This document shows positions 35,033 to 46,395 of a DNA stretch of 64,000 nucleotides, in pieces. A program made the position numbers and the translations under genes. The notes beneath the pieces were generated by a model. It was not told the DNA's origin and searched no databases. It was given only the letters and a program-made list of their open reading frames with translations. Where the stretch lies: NCBI GenBank assembly GCA_026929865.2, contig CM049404.1, positions 4,094,001 through 4,158,000 of the forward strand. The letters are read 5' to 3'. Position 1 is the stretch's first letter. Each line of letters starts with the position of its first letter. The stretch comes from Hyperoplus lanceolatus. Taxonomy: Eukaryota; Chordata; Actinopteri; Uranoscopiformes; Ammodytidae.

Positions 35033-37364
35033 TGTATCTAAAAAATAAATATATGTTCAATTGGACGCTAACAAAACATGCAAAACGTCTGTTTGGCCGC
35101 AAACTAAAGCAGTGAAAAAATCCTCAATTTAGCGAACAATTGAACATATATTTGCTTTTTGGGCAAACTTTTCTATATGTGGCGCAAAATGTTTATTGCT
35201 GGTCCCCTCTGCAACAGTGCAAGGCTGACTTCTACTAATGCAACATCTCCCTCAAACTCCTTATAGTGACTGCACTGATCTCCATCTCCATAAGGCAACA
35301 CACTAACTATGGCTAAGCACCTCATACAACCCCACTTCAACAATACTGCACTATCCCTTTAAGGGCGTTTCACAACTAAATTCAATTTGGTTAGTCCGAA
35401 CCTATGTGAAATCGATACTTTTCTTGATGTGTTTGTGTTCCATTAGTCTCTTTCAGTTTTACAGTAAACAAGTTTAGACACACCGCATACAGTATATAGA
35501 TTGATTTGGTAAGAGGTGTGTGTGTGAAGGAGCCGGGCTTTATTAGTAGTCAGACATTTGGCATCTGAAAACATAAACAAGGAAATCAACATGCAGGCAA
35601 TTTATGGACATGGAAATATTGCTATGGACGTTTTTTTTATTGTTTTACTTTGACTTGACACTGATCCACTGTGCACACAAATCCCTTTTCCTTCAGTTAC
35701 TTTCTCAAGTTCATTCTTTTTTTGTGAACTTATGTTGCGTATTCTGTGCGCCCTAAAAGTAAAACGTTCTGGCTTTCCTTTTTATAGCTTTGACCATCAT
35801 CATCGCTAGTATAATTGTGTCCTTTCGAGCAATATTGGTGCGCTCCGATTTGTCATCAATGCAACTGGCAAAGATAGTGTTATCTTGACATATTGACGTC
35901 TGACACTACAGTATATATGAAAATAAGTCTTCATCAAAGAGAATGAAGACTTGAGGTCACATATTGACCTGAACTAAGTCGATCTGTCCCTGTCAATACA
36001 CTCAGGATGTATTTTACTCTCAACCTATGTTAGCTTGTTGCATTTTTTATTTTGTATACATATTTGTGGTTAGTTCATCTTTGTGAAAAGTGTAAACATG
36101 ATGACAGATCACAGATTGCGATGATCCCTCGATAACCTACATGTTTTTTTTTAATTAAAAAAAAAATCTCAAATCATAATTCAAATTATCATTATTGAAC
36201 ATTATTTTAAAACTGTACTTTTGTAGGTTTGAGTTTATGAATGTGTTGCTCTATCATAAGCTTGAGATGAACGGATCCACATTTCCTAAAAAAATTCTGT
36301 GTATTCTAGATAAAATGAGGTGTCATTACCAGTTACAGATTCATTACATACATAATCTGTAACTGGTTATGACACCTCATTTTATCTAGAATTCAAATCC
36401 AAAAGCAAGTCAAAAATGCAAAGCTACAATCAACACAACCTTCGTCAACATCATGTTTAAATGTGATCTGAAACTTCTATTTGCATTTGGATTTTAATGC
36501 CAGTTTAAAGTACACACTGCACATCTCAAGCTGCTAAAGCACAACTGGCTCTACCCTCTGTTCACTGTATACGTGCTAGAGAGGTCACTTTGTGGGAGAG
36601 AACATCATCTATATGCAGGTGCCCATCAGACCAATACATTTCGGATTGTCGCCAGTTGCCCAGTCGTTCTCGCTCTGCAGAAAGCAAATTAAAATGAGAT
36701 AACTGACGGAGAGAGGAGAGCTAGGCTGCGGTCCAGGCTGTGAAACAGAAACATGCCAGTTGGCTTTGTAAGCACTTGGGCTCCTGCTGGGACGTCTAGC
36801 AGGCAAGCTGGGGCTGCAAAGACCGAAAAACAACAGGCGACCGTGGTGACATTTTGTGAAAAACGCAGTGCTACAACCTGATTAGTAGATATAACTCTGT
36901 GACCCCCCCCAAGTAAATATCAAAGCCTCCCGGCAAATATTTTGACATTAAATAGATAAAGCGGTAAATACAGCACTCTAATAAAACCTTTCTGTCATCC
37001 AAAGCTGCTGTGATGGTCAAATTGTTACTTAAAAATAAGAAGCAAAATATTTGTTCTGGTTTAAGTTGAAAAGCTTTTTATTTTTTTTTACAGTGCTTGT
37101 AGTGGATGTTACATCATTTTCCCAGGTAGCTGTAAATTCATTCATACATTTCTAAATCTTGCCACCAGATAAACAACCTTATCCTTCTGTTACTCTTAGT
37201 AAACGTAATACATTTTTTATATACAGTTGACTAGGTGTAATATTTTTGTATCAGAAGATGTCCAAATATCATGGTCAGTTCCAACTCTAAGCCACACTTT
37301 TTCTCTCGACTGTTTTCATTTCCTCTATAGTCAATGCATGTGTTCCAGTGTTCTCAGTTTAGCA
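35033..37364. other. Unique AT-rich DNA, no recognised gene
   Basis: No exon or transposon end supported, apart from the hairpin at 36304-36391 and a short inverted repeat (35047-35063 with 35138-35154). Confidence 0.4.
36304..36391. repeat. Near-perfect hairpin, 38-bp stem, 12-nt loop
   Basis: 36304-36341 and 36354-36391 are inverse complements over 38 bp with one mismatch. The loop is 36342-36353. The symmetry stops abruptly at both stem bases. The size fits a precursor-microRNA-like or micro-inversion-duplication structure; function is unknown. Confidence 0.85.
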
Positions 37365-37396
37365 TTAAAGGTTCAGTAAGTGGAATGGTCAGTTTA

Positions 37397-37942
37397 AGCC
37401 CCCATCTCACTGGGCTGCGACTGTTTGCGACAAGTTGGAGACTGCATTAGCGAGGGAGTCTCTAAACTGTCTCCAAACGTTCGCGGGGGCCTCAATTTCC
37501 TCGCATCAGTCGCAAAGCCTCGCACTCCTGTCGCTTGAATTTTGAACAAGTTCAAAAAAAAAAGTGTGCGACAAATCTAGTCTCAAAATAGTCTCAGAGT
37601 GGTCGCAGTTGTCTCAAATGCATCGCAAACCCTTCTCAATTTAGTTTCTGAGAGTCCCAAAGTGCGAGAAATGTGAGACAACTTTGCGAGGGTTTGGCGA
37701 CATATGAAACTAAATCGCGACTACTTTGAGACAAAAATTAGACTGACATTCCGTTTGTGCGACGCTCGCCAGACGTTCGCCAGACATAAATGCAAGCTCC
37801 CGGCATGTGTTGGCCAGGACATTCGCAAACGTGTTGTGAGGAACCAACTCAGTGAGACTGCAAGTGAAAATTGTTCTAATTTGCATATTTTCTCGCAATT
37901 TTGTGTCTCCAACTTGTCGCAGACCGTCGCAGCCCAGGGGCT
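37397..37942. mobile_element. PIF/Harbinger-like MITE, copy 2 (546 bp)
   Basis: Starts AGCCCCCATCTCACTGGG and ends GCAGCCCAGGGGCT. TTA precedes it (37394-37396) and TTG follows (37943-37945). The uninterrupted family X copy reads CAGTTTAGCTAAC here, so the duplication was TTA with one later change. The interior aligns with 28460-28971 in the opposite orientation. Confidence 0.82.
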
Positions 37943-38289
37943 TTGGCTAACTTCCTGTCATTGACTGCAGTTAGCAATCCCCTCCTTCGTCCCAACGTCA
38001 CCACATTAATGCTGTCTTCAAGCAGCGAGTTGTCTAGCATCATCTCAGATCCATTAGTGTGACAAAAACCATCAAAACAGACATTGGGAAGGATTTTTAC
38101 CTGCTCTGCCATTGTAGGCGCATAAACATTCACCCATCTGTCGCTCTGCACGTGCACCCGCAGGGAGACGTGCCGGTTTGTAGCGTTCTCTCTTCTGATT
38201 GGTTATCAATAGTGGGATCCCAGAAAAAGTTTATTTGCCGATTACATGCAGAGTGAATTAGAGATCGGCTTTATGAAACACGCACACTG

Positions 38290-38338
38290 TGTTTTGAAAA
38301 GTGCTATATAAATAAAGTGTATTATTGTTATATTATTA
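38290..38338 (+). mobile_element. Extremely 5'-truncated LINE tail (about 48 bp)
   Basis: The sequence TTTTGAAAAGTGCTATATAA followed by AATAAAGTGTATTATTG and TTATTA units is absent from both other family X copies at the same place. The phrase GTGCTATATAAATAAA is a widespread teleost LINE/SINE 3' end. Confidence 0.65.
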
Positions 38339-38485
38339 AGTGATCACTGTATGACTAAAGAGTGATTTAACACTTATATTAACATAAATAAATTGCTTAC
38401 TTCACCTTTAACCTCTTCATTAAAACCTCCAAACTCGACTGCCTGCCTGGTGTCTGGGTCCACCTCCCCAGCAACTTGCCACTAA

Positions 38486-39434
38486 AGGTGCGAACACACT
38501 ACACGCGTTACCCACGTAAGAGTTACGTGCGTAATGCAGCTAAAATGTTGCTTGATCATTTTGTGTCAAAAATGGTTCTACGCGTGTAACGTGCCTAGTC
38601 TCCCTCCAGATATTGTATTTCCCCTAATTAACCATGGCTGCGATCAGACTCGACACAACAGCGTGCATGTCCGCACAAAAACAACAACAACACGGCCAAC
38701 AACTGTGCCAAAAGACAAACTGAACAGCACAAATAGCCTAGCATTAAAACAGCATTGCATATTCACGGCAGCTACATAACAAACACAGTTACAGCAGCAT
38801 CGGTGCACGGCGGCACAACATAAAGCCAAGTAGCCAACATTACCCTACCTGGCTGTGACAGGGGACCGTGGCTGGCGTAGAACAACACCGGTGCTTCGCT
38901 GTACTTGTTGTGAAAGTCCCACGGACATAGCCGTCATGTTTGGGTTCATAATATGAGGCGCTAGCCGTCCGCACACAACCGGGTGAGTTAACTATACGGC
39001 GCTAACTTGTTTTATCGGCTAAAGCACATATTCACTGAATTAACCAGGAGGTCCATTCTCCTGGTTTACTCTCCCCACGTCTTCTATTCCCGAGCTGCTG
39101 TCATACAGCACCGGCTCAGCTGCCTGCAATACATTTTCCTCCTCGTTGTCTCTCATCAGCCTCTGTGTACAGTACACTGTTCTCCGACCGTGCCAATGTA
39201 TGTGATGTCGGGTCAAGCCCAACGCTGATTGGCCAACGCGGCTAATCGTCATGCATAGGAGCGTAAAAAGTTAAATTTTTTGAACTCCGCGCGTAGCTGC
39301 GGCTCAAATGTTGCTTTAGCGCGAGTGACGCATCTACGCGCCATGTACGCGCGTAAACCAATGGTTCCCTATGGAAAAATAGCCGATTTTATACGCGTCT
39401 GTACGCGTGTAACGCGTGTAGTGTGTTCGCACCT
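38486..39434. mobile_element. PIF/Harbinger-like element with 26-bp TIR (949 bp)
   Basis: The left end begins AGGTGCGAACACACTACACG and the right end is its exact inverse for 26 bp. TAA lies on both sides (38483-38485; 39435-39437). The terminal regions are rich in ACGCG. No transposase was recognised inside, and the open frames are short and lack known motifs. Perfect terminal repeats suggest modest age. Confidence 0.82.
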
Positions 39435-39437
39435 TAA

Positions 39438-41094
39438 GGCTACAACCATGACACAAACATCAATCAAAAAACAAGGCAGTAAAAGGAAAGTGCTTTTGGT
39501 TAAGAAGAAGAAGTAGAGTTAGTGCTTTGATAAAACAGCCCTTGTGTTACATTTGAAGGTTTTCTGTTAGGCTGCTGTTGTTGTTAAACACTAACCAGTT
39601 TCATAATGTGTCATTTGATATACATATGTCTAAAGAGCCACAGACCCCCCCCCACACACACAGACAAACTTCTACTTTTAAAAGCCAGACCTAAAACATT
39701 GTTTTTTAAAGTTATTTACACAGTTTGCTATATTTATAACATAAAGAAAGTGAGTGGATTTTGAACATTGCTAAACCAGGAATCCTTGTCATATCAGTGA
39801 AAGGGGACAGGCCCAGTGGACCAATGTAATATGAGCAAGAACTCAGTTATATATGATGGATCCAAGCTAAATGTAAGGCCTTGAAAGCAATTAGAAGGAA
39901 TTCATCCTTGAGTTTGACAAGAAGCCAATGTAGCAAAGCTAGTAGTGGGGGGTAATATGGAAACGAAACGAGGCAAAGTCTCACTTAGAAATCGAGCAGC
40001 ACGCAAAAAGTTTGAACCTTTTGAATTTGGCTTTACAGCTTCTTGGCTTTTAGACTTTAGTGCATCACAGTCAAAACAACAAGAGCTCACACAACAATGG
40101 TGGATTGTTCTGGAGAGAGAAGAGGGATGTTTCTAAATGAGCTAATGTGTTTATCAGAGTCTGGCTCTGTTAATCAACTCCCTGGTTTCTGGACATTAAC
40201 TTAGCAGCCAGAAAACTAAGAGCTGATGTTTGAGTCTAAAAATGGACTTATTATATTATGTACTTTCAGGAAAATACTGAATATTGAAACACTCAATCTA
40301 ATATGTCACCTATATGCACATGTGTGTATGTGTTAGGGTTTTAAAAATGTTGAGCGTCAAACACATCGTTTCCTGCATTCTAGTGGATTTTTCTGCACCA
40401 ATTCATGGTGGAAATGCCTTTACTTGTCCAACAAAGCCGGGTGTAACTTTGTATGTGTTGTCCAATTGCAAGTACATTGCAACAGACTCTAATTTATTTA
40501 TGCTATATTGCTCTTTATCCTACTAAAACAAAATAACTACCCTGCTATCCACATTGCTGGTAAGGGTTTATATTGTAATTACTCCTGCCTGATCTCTCAG
40601 CTTGGCCAAAAAGGTGATAAGAGTCTAAAGTTATCCAAAAGTACTTGGCACTTCAGAGTAAATGAGCCGGATCAGTTTGGGTGTTTTTAATGGTCAAAGT
40701 CAGTAGAGCTGTCCAAAGTGCTGAAAGCCTTTGTGAGGCAGTGGCGCTGCCCATGGTATCTAAACTGCAACCCGTTAAGTGCCTGTTTCAGTGCTGTATG
40801 AGCCGTGTGCAGGACATAAAGTTTTCCATCTGCTAACACACACACACGCACACGCACACACACAAGACATTCAAAGGTATCCAGAAGTAGATAACATTAG
40901 AATGGTCTTGGTTCACTATACATTGTGACCACTGTTTTGTAAAAAAGGCCTTCTTGAAGAGCAATGGCTCATAAAAACTCTCACTCGACCCATATGGAGG
41001 CCATGATGCTTCACTTCCACATTGAAGTCATTACTACAACCTGTTTTGAATAATATCTCCCTGTCGCACAAACGCTCATGGTTTGAGCTGATGA

Positions 41095-41096
<2 letters not shown>
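39438..41096. other. Unique DNA, no recognised gene
   Basis: No exon or repeat boundary supported; a short impure (CA)n array lies at 40837-40864. Confidence 0.4.

Positions 41097-41139
<43 letters not shown>
41097..41139. repeat. (GT)n microsatellite, about 42 bp
   Basis: Uninterrupted GT array. Thr-His open frames across it are artefacts. Confidence 0.97.
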
Positions 41140-41141
<2 letters not shown>

Positions 41142-42874
41142 TTGAGGAAGTAAGTATAATAAAGGAGAGCAAGCATGGCTCTAGGGGCGAGGCAGGAAAC
41201 TGGGGAAATGAATGCATCAATCAAAATGTTGGGATTGGTTATGAGTCCCAAAGGACAAATGAAAGCCACAATGGGGAGGATTAAAAAAAAAAGGAAAGCC
41301 AGATAACCACACTACACACAAAAGTGCAAAGCAAAACGATCACATATGTTTGATAAAGATGCCGATCTCTGGAAAAACTCCACAGGCCATGACTAAAATA
41401 TCTTGTTTAATATGAGAACATTGAAGTGCGAGGTAGGAGGCAAAGTAATTGAACAATAAAAAACCTTCTCTGGCAAAGAACAACAACAAAGCAACTTTTT
41501 GTGAAAAGTGTAAAACGCATAATGACATGATTAAACATTTGCAAGGTTGGCTTGAGCATTCGTGACTCATTAAACTCCTTAAAAACTCCCCAAGAGTATA
41601 TGTCCTCTTATGGTAATTTACATTCTGGTTCTCATTAAAAAAAAACATTGCTGTGTTTTAATCTGTACCGTAAATATAATTGGTTTCGTTTTTACAGCAT
41701 GGGGTACAGAGTGTTTGTCGTTTATACAAGGGAAGGCTCTCTCCACTTTTACTGCCCTCATCAAATATGCTATATGGCTGGGAAATAGTGTCGTTTGTTG
41801 ATTGTATTCACATAACATTTAATTGTTTGCATATAGCATGGGTAAAATCTTGCAACTTCCATTTGATAGCAAGTCAGGGGGGCGTGTGGGGCCATGGTCT
41901 TAGAATAGATACAGGAAAGTTACTAACTACCAAGAGTTAAAAAAAATTAAAATGAATGTTGCGAATCAATCGTTACGCATTTCTGAACACTCAAATAAGA
42001 ACTTTACAAAAAAAAAAGAAAAAAATCCACACTTGTTTTGTTTACTACTTACTAAGCCAGCAGCGCCTTCCAAGTTGTATTCATTTGTTAGGTTTTTAAC
42101 AGTGTGGAGGCAGAGGACATTTTATTGCCTACTAAAGTTGAAATCGCTAGCATGGTCACTGAGCAACAATAGCATGAATTTGGAATCGTTTTTCTGTCCA
42201 CATGAGATAACCAATTCAAATAGAGAAATAGCTGGCTCTCTAGCAGCTAAATGTACCACAGTTTCTTCACCAGCTAGCTTCTTACTGTGATGTTAGGCAG
42301 ATAGTATGCAATTGGTTAATCAGAGCATTTTTCTGTGCTGACAACTGTCTCAAAATATTCTTGGAGCTGAGGAAAACTTCAGATTTGGCTGATAATCTTA
42401 TGAGTTCATCTCAACTCCTTTTCACAGTACACATAGACACATTGATCTATTATTTATTTCTTAATAGGTGCTTTGATCCTTTTAGTATGCTAAATAGTAC
42501 CTGTACGATACCAACTCAGTTCTTCAAGGACATTGCCTTAATAATGCCAGAAGATTTAATTCATCTATACAAATCATTTATTACAACATACAATATTAGT
42601 AGAACTGCCATTTCAAATGAACTTGTCTGTAGCCTACACAGGTTCAGAAAGCAAAGCAAGCTATCTGTAGCTGGATTTACTTTAGAGAGAGAGAGTCGTC
42701 TACCTCCATGCACGCACCGTTGAATAAGGTTAAAACAAGTCTAGCGGAAAAATCGACGAGTGCTCATAACACACAAACAAACTTTGGCCCAAGGTAGGTA
42801 ACTTAAACTGAAGATAGTTTTATTTTCTAAACTTTGACAACAACAATATGATATTGAAGCTCATTTTCTTTTCT
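41140..42874. other. AT-rich DNA with two unexplained open frames
   Basis: Open frames 41952-42290 and 42361-42723 (112 and 120 codons, both plus strand, separated by 70 bases) are longer than most in the window outside transposons. I recognise no domain. Codon composition looks AT-driven, and no splice sites or terminal repeats tie them to a gene or element. They could be a decayed transposase or chance. Confidence 0.3.
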
Positions 42875-42878
42875 TTAA

Positions 42879-43345
42879 AGGTGAAGTAAGTGATTTATTT
42901 ATGTTAATAGAAGTGTTAAATCGCTCTTTATTCGTACAGTGATCACTTATATAGTGTGCGCGTTTCATAAAGCCGATCTCTCACTCACCCGCTCTTCATG
43001 TAATCGGCAAATAAACTTTTCTGGGATCCCACCACTGATAACCAATCAGAAAAGAGAACGCTACAAACCGGCACCCGGTCTCATTGCCGGTGCATGTGCA
43101 TAGCAACAGACGGGTGAATGTGTATGACCCTGCAATGGCAGAGCAGGTAGAAATCCTTCCCAATGTCTGTTTTGATGGTTTTTATCATGTTTAATCAAAC
43201 TTACTGACTGAGATGATAACTAGATAACTCGCTGCTTGAAGACCCAGTGCATTAATGTGGTGACGTAGGGATGAGGGAGGGGACTGCTAACTGCAGTAAC
43301 TGACAGGAAGTTAGCTAAACTGACCATACCGCTTACTGAACCTTT
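42879..43345. mobile_element. TTAA MITE family X, copy 3 (uninterrupted, 467 bp)
   Basis: Begins AGGTGAAGTAAG after TTAA (42875-42878) and ends CTTACTGAACCT before TTAC, a one-base decay of TTAA. It lies in the opposite orientation to copies 1 and 2 and carries no insertions, so it gives the reference sequence for both. It is non-coding; TTAA targeting suggests piggyBac-like mobilisation. Confidence 0.85.
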
Positions 43346-43914
43346 ACATTTTTTTTCTTTATTTCACTACACTGACTAGAACAATAGGTACCGTACAGCA
43401 TTCAGTTAGCTTTCCCTGAAGGATTGCACATTTTCCCACAAAAAACTGCTCTAAGACACATACATGTAACAATGTAGGCTACCTGGAAAGCCAGAGGTTG
43501 TGGACATCAGCGAGGGATTATTACTGAAAATGAAACCTTTCCTCAAGCATTTCCGACAAGATAAATGAGAATAATTTGGGTTAGAATAATTCAAGCTATT
43601 TTTTTTTCAAGTTAGAGCTCCAGGCATTTATTCAAATATCCAGTAAGCAAAACTGCAAAACATTATCTAACGAGCACAGACTCATACCATTAGTAACCAA
43701 TCTTATCACCCACATGTATATGTAAACTGTTCAGTGACCTCTTCTTCATTCACTGTTAGTGATTTCAAGATATGGTCTCATGCTACAGGTCATCCTCAAT
43801 GGATAATTGGCTGTAATGCTTCATGTCTTTCAGGGTACTAATATTGTCTAGTTTTAGAACATTTTTGAGTTTAGGTGCATTAATGTAAACATACTATGTT
43901 AGGACAGATCTGGC
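43346..43914. other. No recognisable feature
   Basis: AT-rich unique DNA between the family X element and a degraded SINE. Confidence 0.4.
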
Positions 43915-44150
43915 TAAGCAGGTGTAGCAGTCATCCACTGATGATGGCAGGGTTGGTGGTTCTATCCCCCGCCTCCCGCCACATGTCCCTGCCCTGGGCA
44001 AGACACTGAACCTTCAATTGTTCCCCATGGTTAGCTTGCAACCTGCGTGGTAGCTACTGCCATCAGTGTATGAGCGTGTGTGTGACTAGGTTAATGAGAG
44101 GCTATACAATGTCAAGCGCTTAGAGGCAGTGAAAAATCACTATATGTTTA
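43915..44150 (+). mobile_element. Degraded tRNA-derived SINE, family B
   Basis: Shares the CGCCACATGTCC, GGCAAGACACTGAACC, TTAGCTTG, CTGCGTGGTAGCTACTG and GTCAAGCGCTTAGAGG blocks with the copy at 30190-30498. The tRNA-like head is poorly preserved. Confidence 0.75.
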
Positions 44151-44305
44151 TAGAAGTTACATTCACATAGAATCAGCATTTTAAAGTTGCAGCTGATTTT
44201 AGTAAGTTGTTTAAATTACTCTGATATTTTCTTTTATAAATACTTTCATTAAAACCAAAAAAAAAAAGTTTGTGGTACGGACACAAATACTTTATTAATG
44301 TATTT

Positions 44306-44467
44306 TTTTCTTGCATTTCTATGATAGTGTAGAGACAGAGTTGAAATGGGGCAGAGAGGGGAGTGACATGCAGAGAACGACCGCGGGCTGGAATCGAACC
44401 TGGGTCCGCTGCTGGCCGAGGCCCATGGGGGGGGAACGTCCTACCAACTGAGCTAAGGGCGCCCCCC
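44306..44467 (-). mobile_element. tRNA-derived SINE, family A, 12-bp duplication
   Basis: Flanked by ATTAATGTATTT at 44294-44305 and 44468-44479. The minus-strand head contains TTAGCTCAGTTGGTAGG (A box) and GGTTCGATTCC (B box). It is nearly identical to the copy at 14893-15068. Confidence 0.92.
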
Positions 44468-44729
44468 ATTAATGTATTTGTTTGTCTGAAAATTGTATTA
44501 TTATTTGACATTTATGTGCATGCAGTATTCACTTGTGCCTGATTTTACACCTTTCAAAGTGTCCTCACCACACATGCAAATTCTTAGATCTGAAACTTCA
44601 TTTTGACAGACAAATGAAACATGCTTATACAGTCTCATTTACAAAGTGATATTATCCCAATCTGTTCTTGTGCCATATTCAGTGAATGTCTACATGTTCA
44701 GATGACTTCTGTCACATGTACACAGTTAC

Positions 44730-46395
44730 TGTTGTGATAGCTTGAGGTTGGACCCAAAAGCAGAACAGATACCAGGTAGTCAGTTTAGAACAATGTTCAT
44801 TAGGCAGGCAGGACACTGGACGGCTGAATGGCGTGGCGATCAGAGGCAAGTGGATTTCCGGAAACCCGTAGGCAGGCGAGCAGGAAAAGTGAACAGCGGA
44901 GGCAACTGGCACGGAAGGAAAACAAGGAGCAGAGTTAGAACTCACTCCAACTGGAGACATGAAGAAAACAAAAACAAAAGATATTCCTGATCTCGGGTAA
45001 GTTACCGCTCTGGGGCCGGTTTCCCAAAGCCTTCGTAGAGCCTTCTTAACGCTACGTCATTCGTAACCCCTACGTAGAGTTCCTACTTAACGTTTCGCCT
45101 GATTCCCGAAACGTTCTTTGCAACGAATCTCTTTCGTACGTCACACGTTGGTAAGGTTGGTCTGGAGCGCCCGCAGAGCCTTCTTAGATCTACCGTAGGG
45201 ATGTTTCAGCTCTCGCTTGTGTCATTTAGCTAATAAATCTGACTGTATTTCATATCAAACGGACACAGCGATGACTGTATTTAATAACACACTGTTCAAA
45301 ACGATCCAACTGTCTAGTGTATATCACGTGTGTTTAAAGTAGGCTTAGGCTATTATATATTTTAGCAGAATACCATTAACTCTGATTCACAAAGTGTTCA
45401 AACTATATGAACAAGTAGTCTACTTTTTAGTCATCTAACTGACTTGACAATCAGCATTAACTGAATGGATGCGATGTCCCTCAATATGCAAATAGTTTAT
45501 ACTCGATACACTATAGCCAACAGTCGGATCGTTTTTTATCAGTTTGTTATTAAATACAGTCATCGCTGTGTCCCTGTGATATGAAATACAGTCAGATGTA
45601 TAAGTTTAATGACACAAGTGAAAGTCCCTGCGATCGCTGTGGCATCGCCAGAGATAAGAACCCCCACATTTCCTTCCGTAAAGCACCATGCGTAAAACGG
45701 ACACGAGTCACATCCCTGTTGCGCATGGAACTGCCACAAGTCATTCATGATAAAAATAATTGCTGTAAACAGTCTTCATCTCCTCCGCTGTTTCTATATT
45801 TTCTATATCTTTTTTTAAATTAGTATAGACTATGGTAGTATGTTCGACATGGTTAACACTAGAACCTCCGCACTGTGTCCCACACCGGCTCAGCTGCCCG
45901 GGCAGAGTGCGTCGGATCCTCCGCCTCAAAACATGTAAACGTGCAAAAAAATGAATGAATAATCAATTAGAGCTTACCTTAAAATAAGTGTGCCATGTTA
46001 CTGTTTATTGTATTTAGGATTTTAGCTCATTTGGACGCTGTTTGGGCCGTCTGTTTATTTATATAGGCTATTGGCGATATTATGTCTACGTTCAGTTTCA
46101 TTACTGACCCACCAAGTAACGTGATTAGTGTTCTTAAAGATACTTAGATTATAAAACAAGAGTTCCAAAACACAGATGATGATTCAACAAACTAATTTAT
46201 GACTTTATATTACACTTATATTACACTTATATTACACTAGAAAGCCCAACGATCCACACCTGGAACAGCCAGCCCTGGAGTGCCACCACGCCCACATGCC
46301 AACAGGGAAGCCGACACATGGAAAAACAAAGGAGAGACAGACGAGGGAAAACACACATAGGAGAAAGAGAGACTGCCGAGCAGTGAGTCATGACA
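44730..46395 (-). repeat. 3' LTR of the Gypsy element, interrupted
   Basis: LTR sequence occupies 44730-45013 and 46243-46395. A 1.23-kb insertion replaces roughly 77 bp that are present in the other LTR. The ends TGTT...GACA (plus strand) and the flanking GTTAC define it. The estimated full LTR length is about 540 bp. Confidence 0.88.
45014..46242. mobile_element. DNA-element insertion within the Gypsy LTR
   Basis: The left end reads GGCCGGTTTCCCAAAGCCTT, which is typical of inverted-repeat DNA elements in fish. An internal inverted repeat pairs about 45217-45312 with 45519-45628 (core GACACAGCGATGACTGTATT). No matching right terminus was found. The right junction near 46200-46242 is a short AT-rich tandem repeat (TTATATTACAC), so the right end may have been lost by deletion. 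The open frames inside have no recognisable domain. Confidence 0.55.

Larger units (their letters stand above)
37369..38407. mobile_element. TTAA MITE family X, copy 2 (twice interrupted)
   Basis: Begins AGGTTCAGTAAG and ends GCTTACTTCACCT, with TTAA on both sides (37365-37368; 38408-38411). Compared with copy 3 (42879-43345) it carries a PIF/Harbinger-like MITE at 37397-37942 and a retroposon tail of about 48 bp at 38290-38338. Confidence 0.85.
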
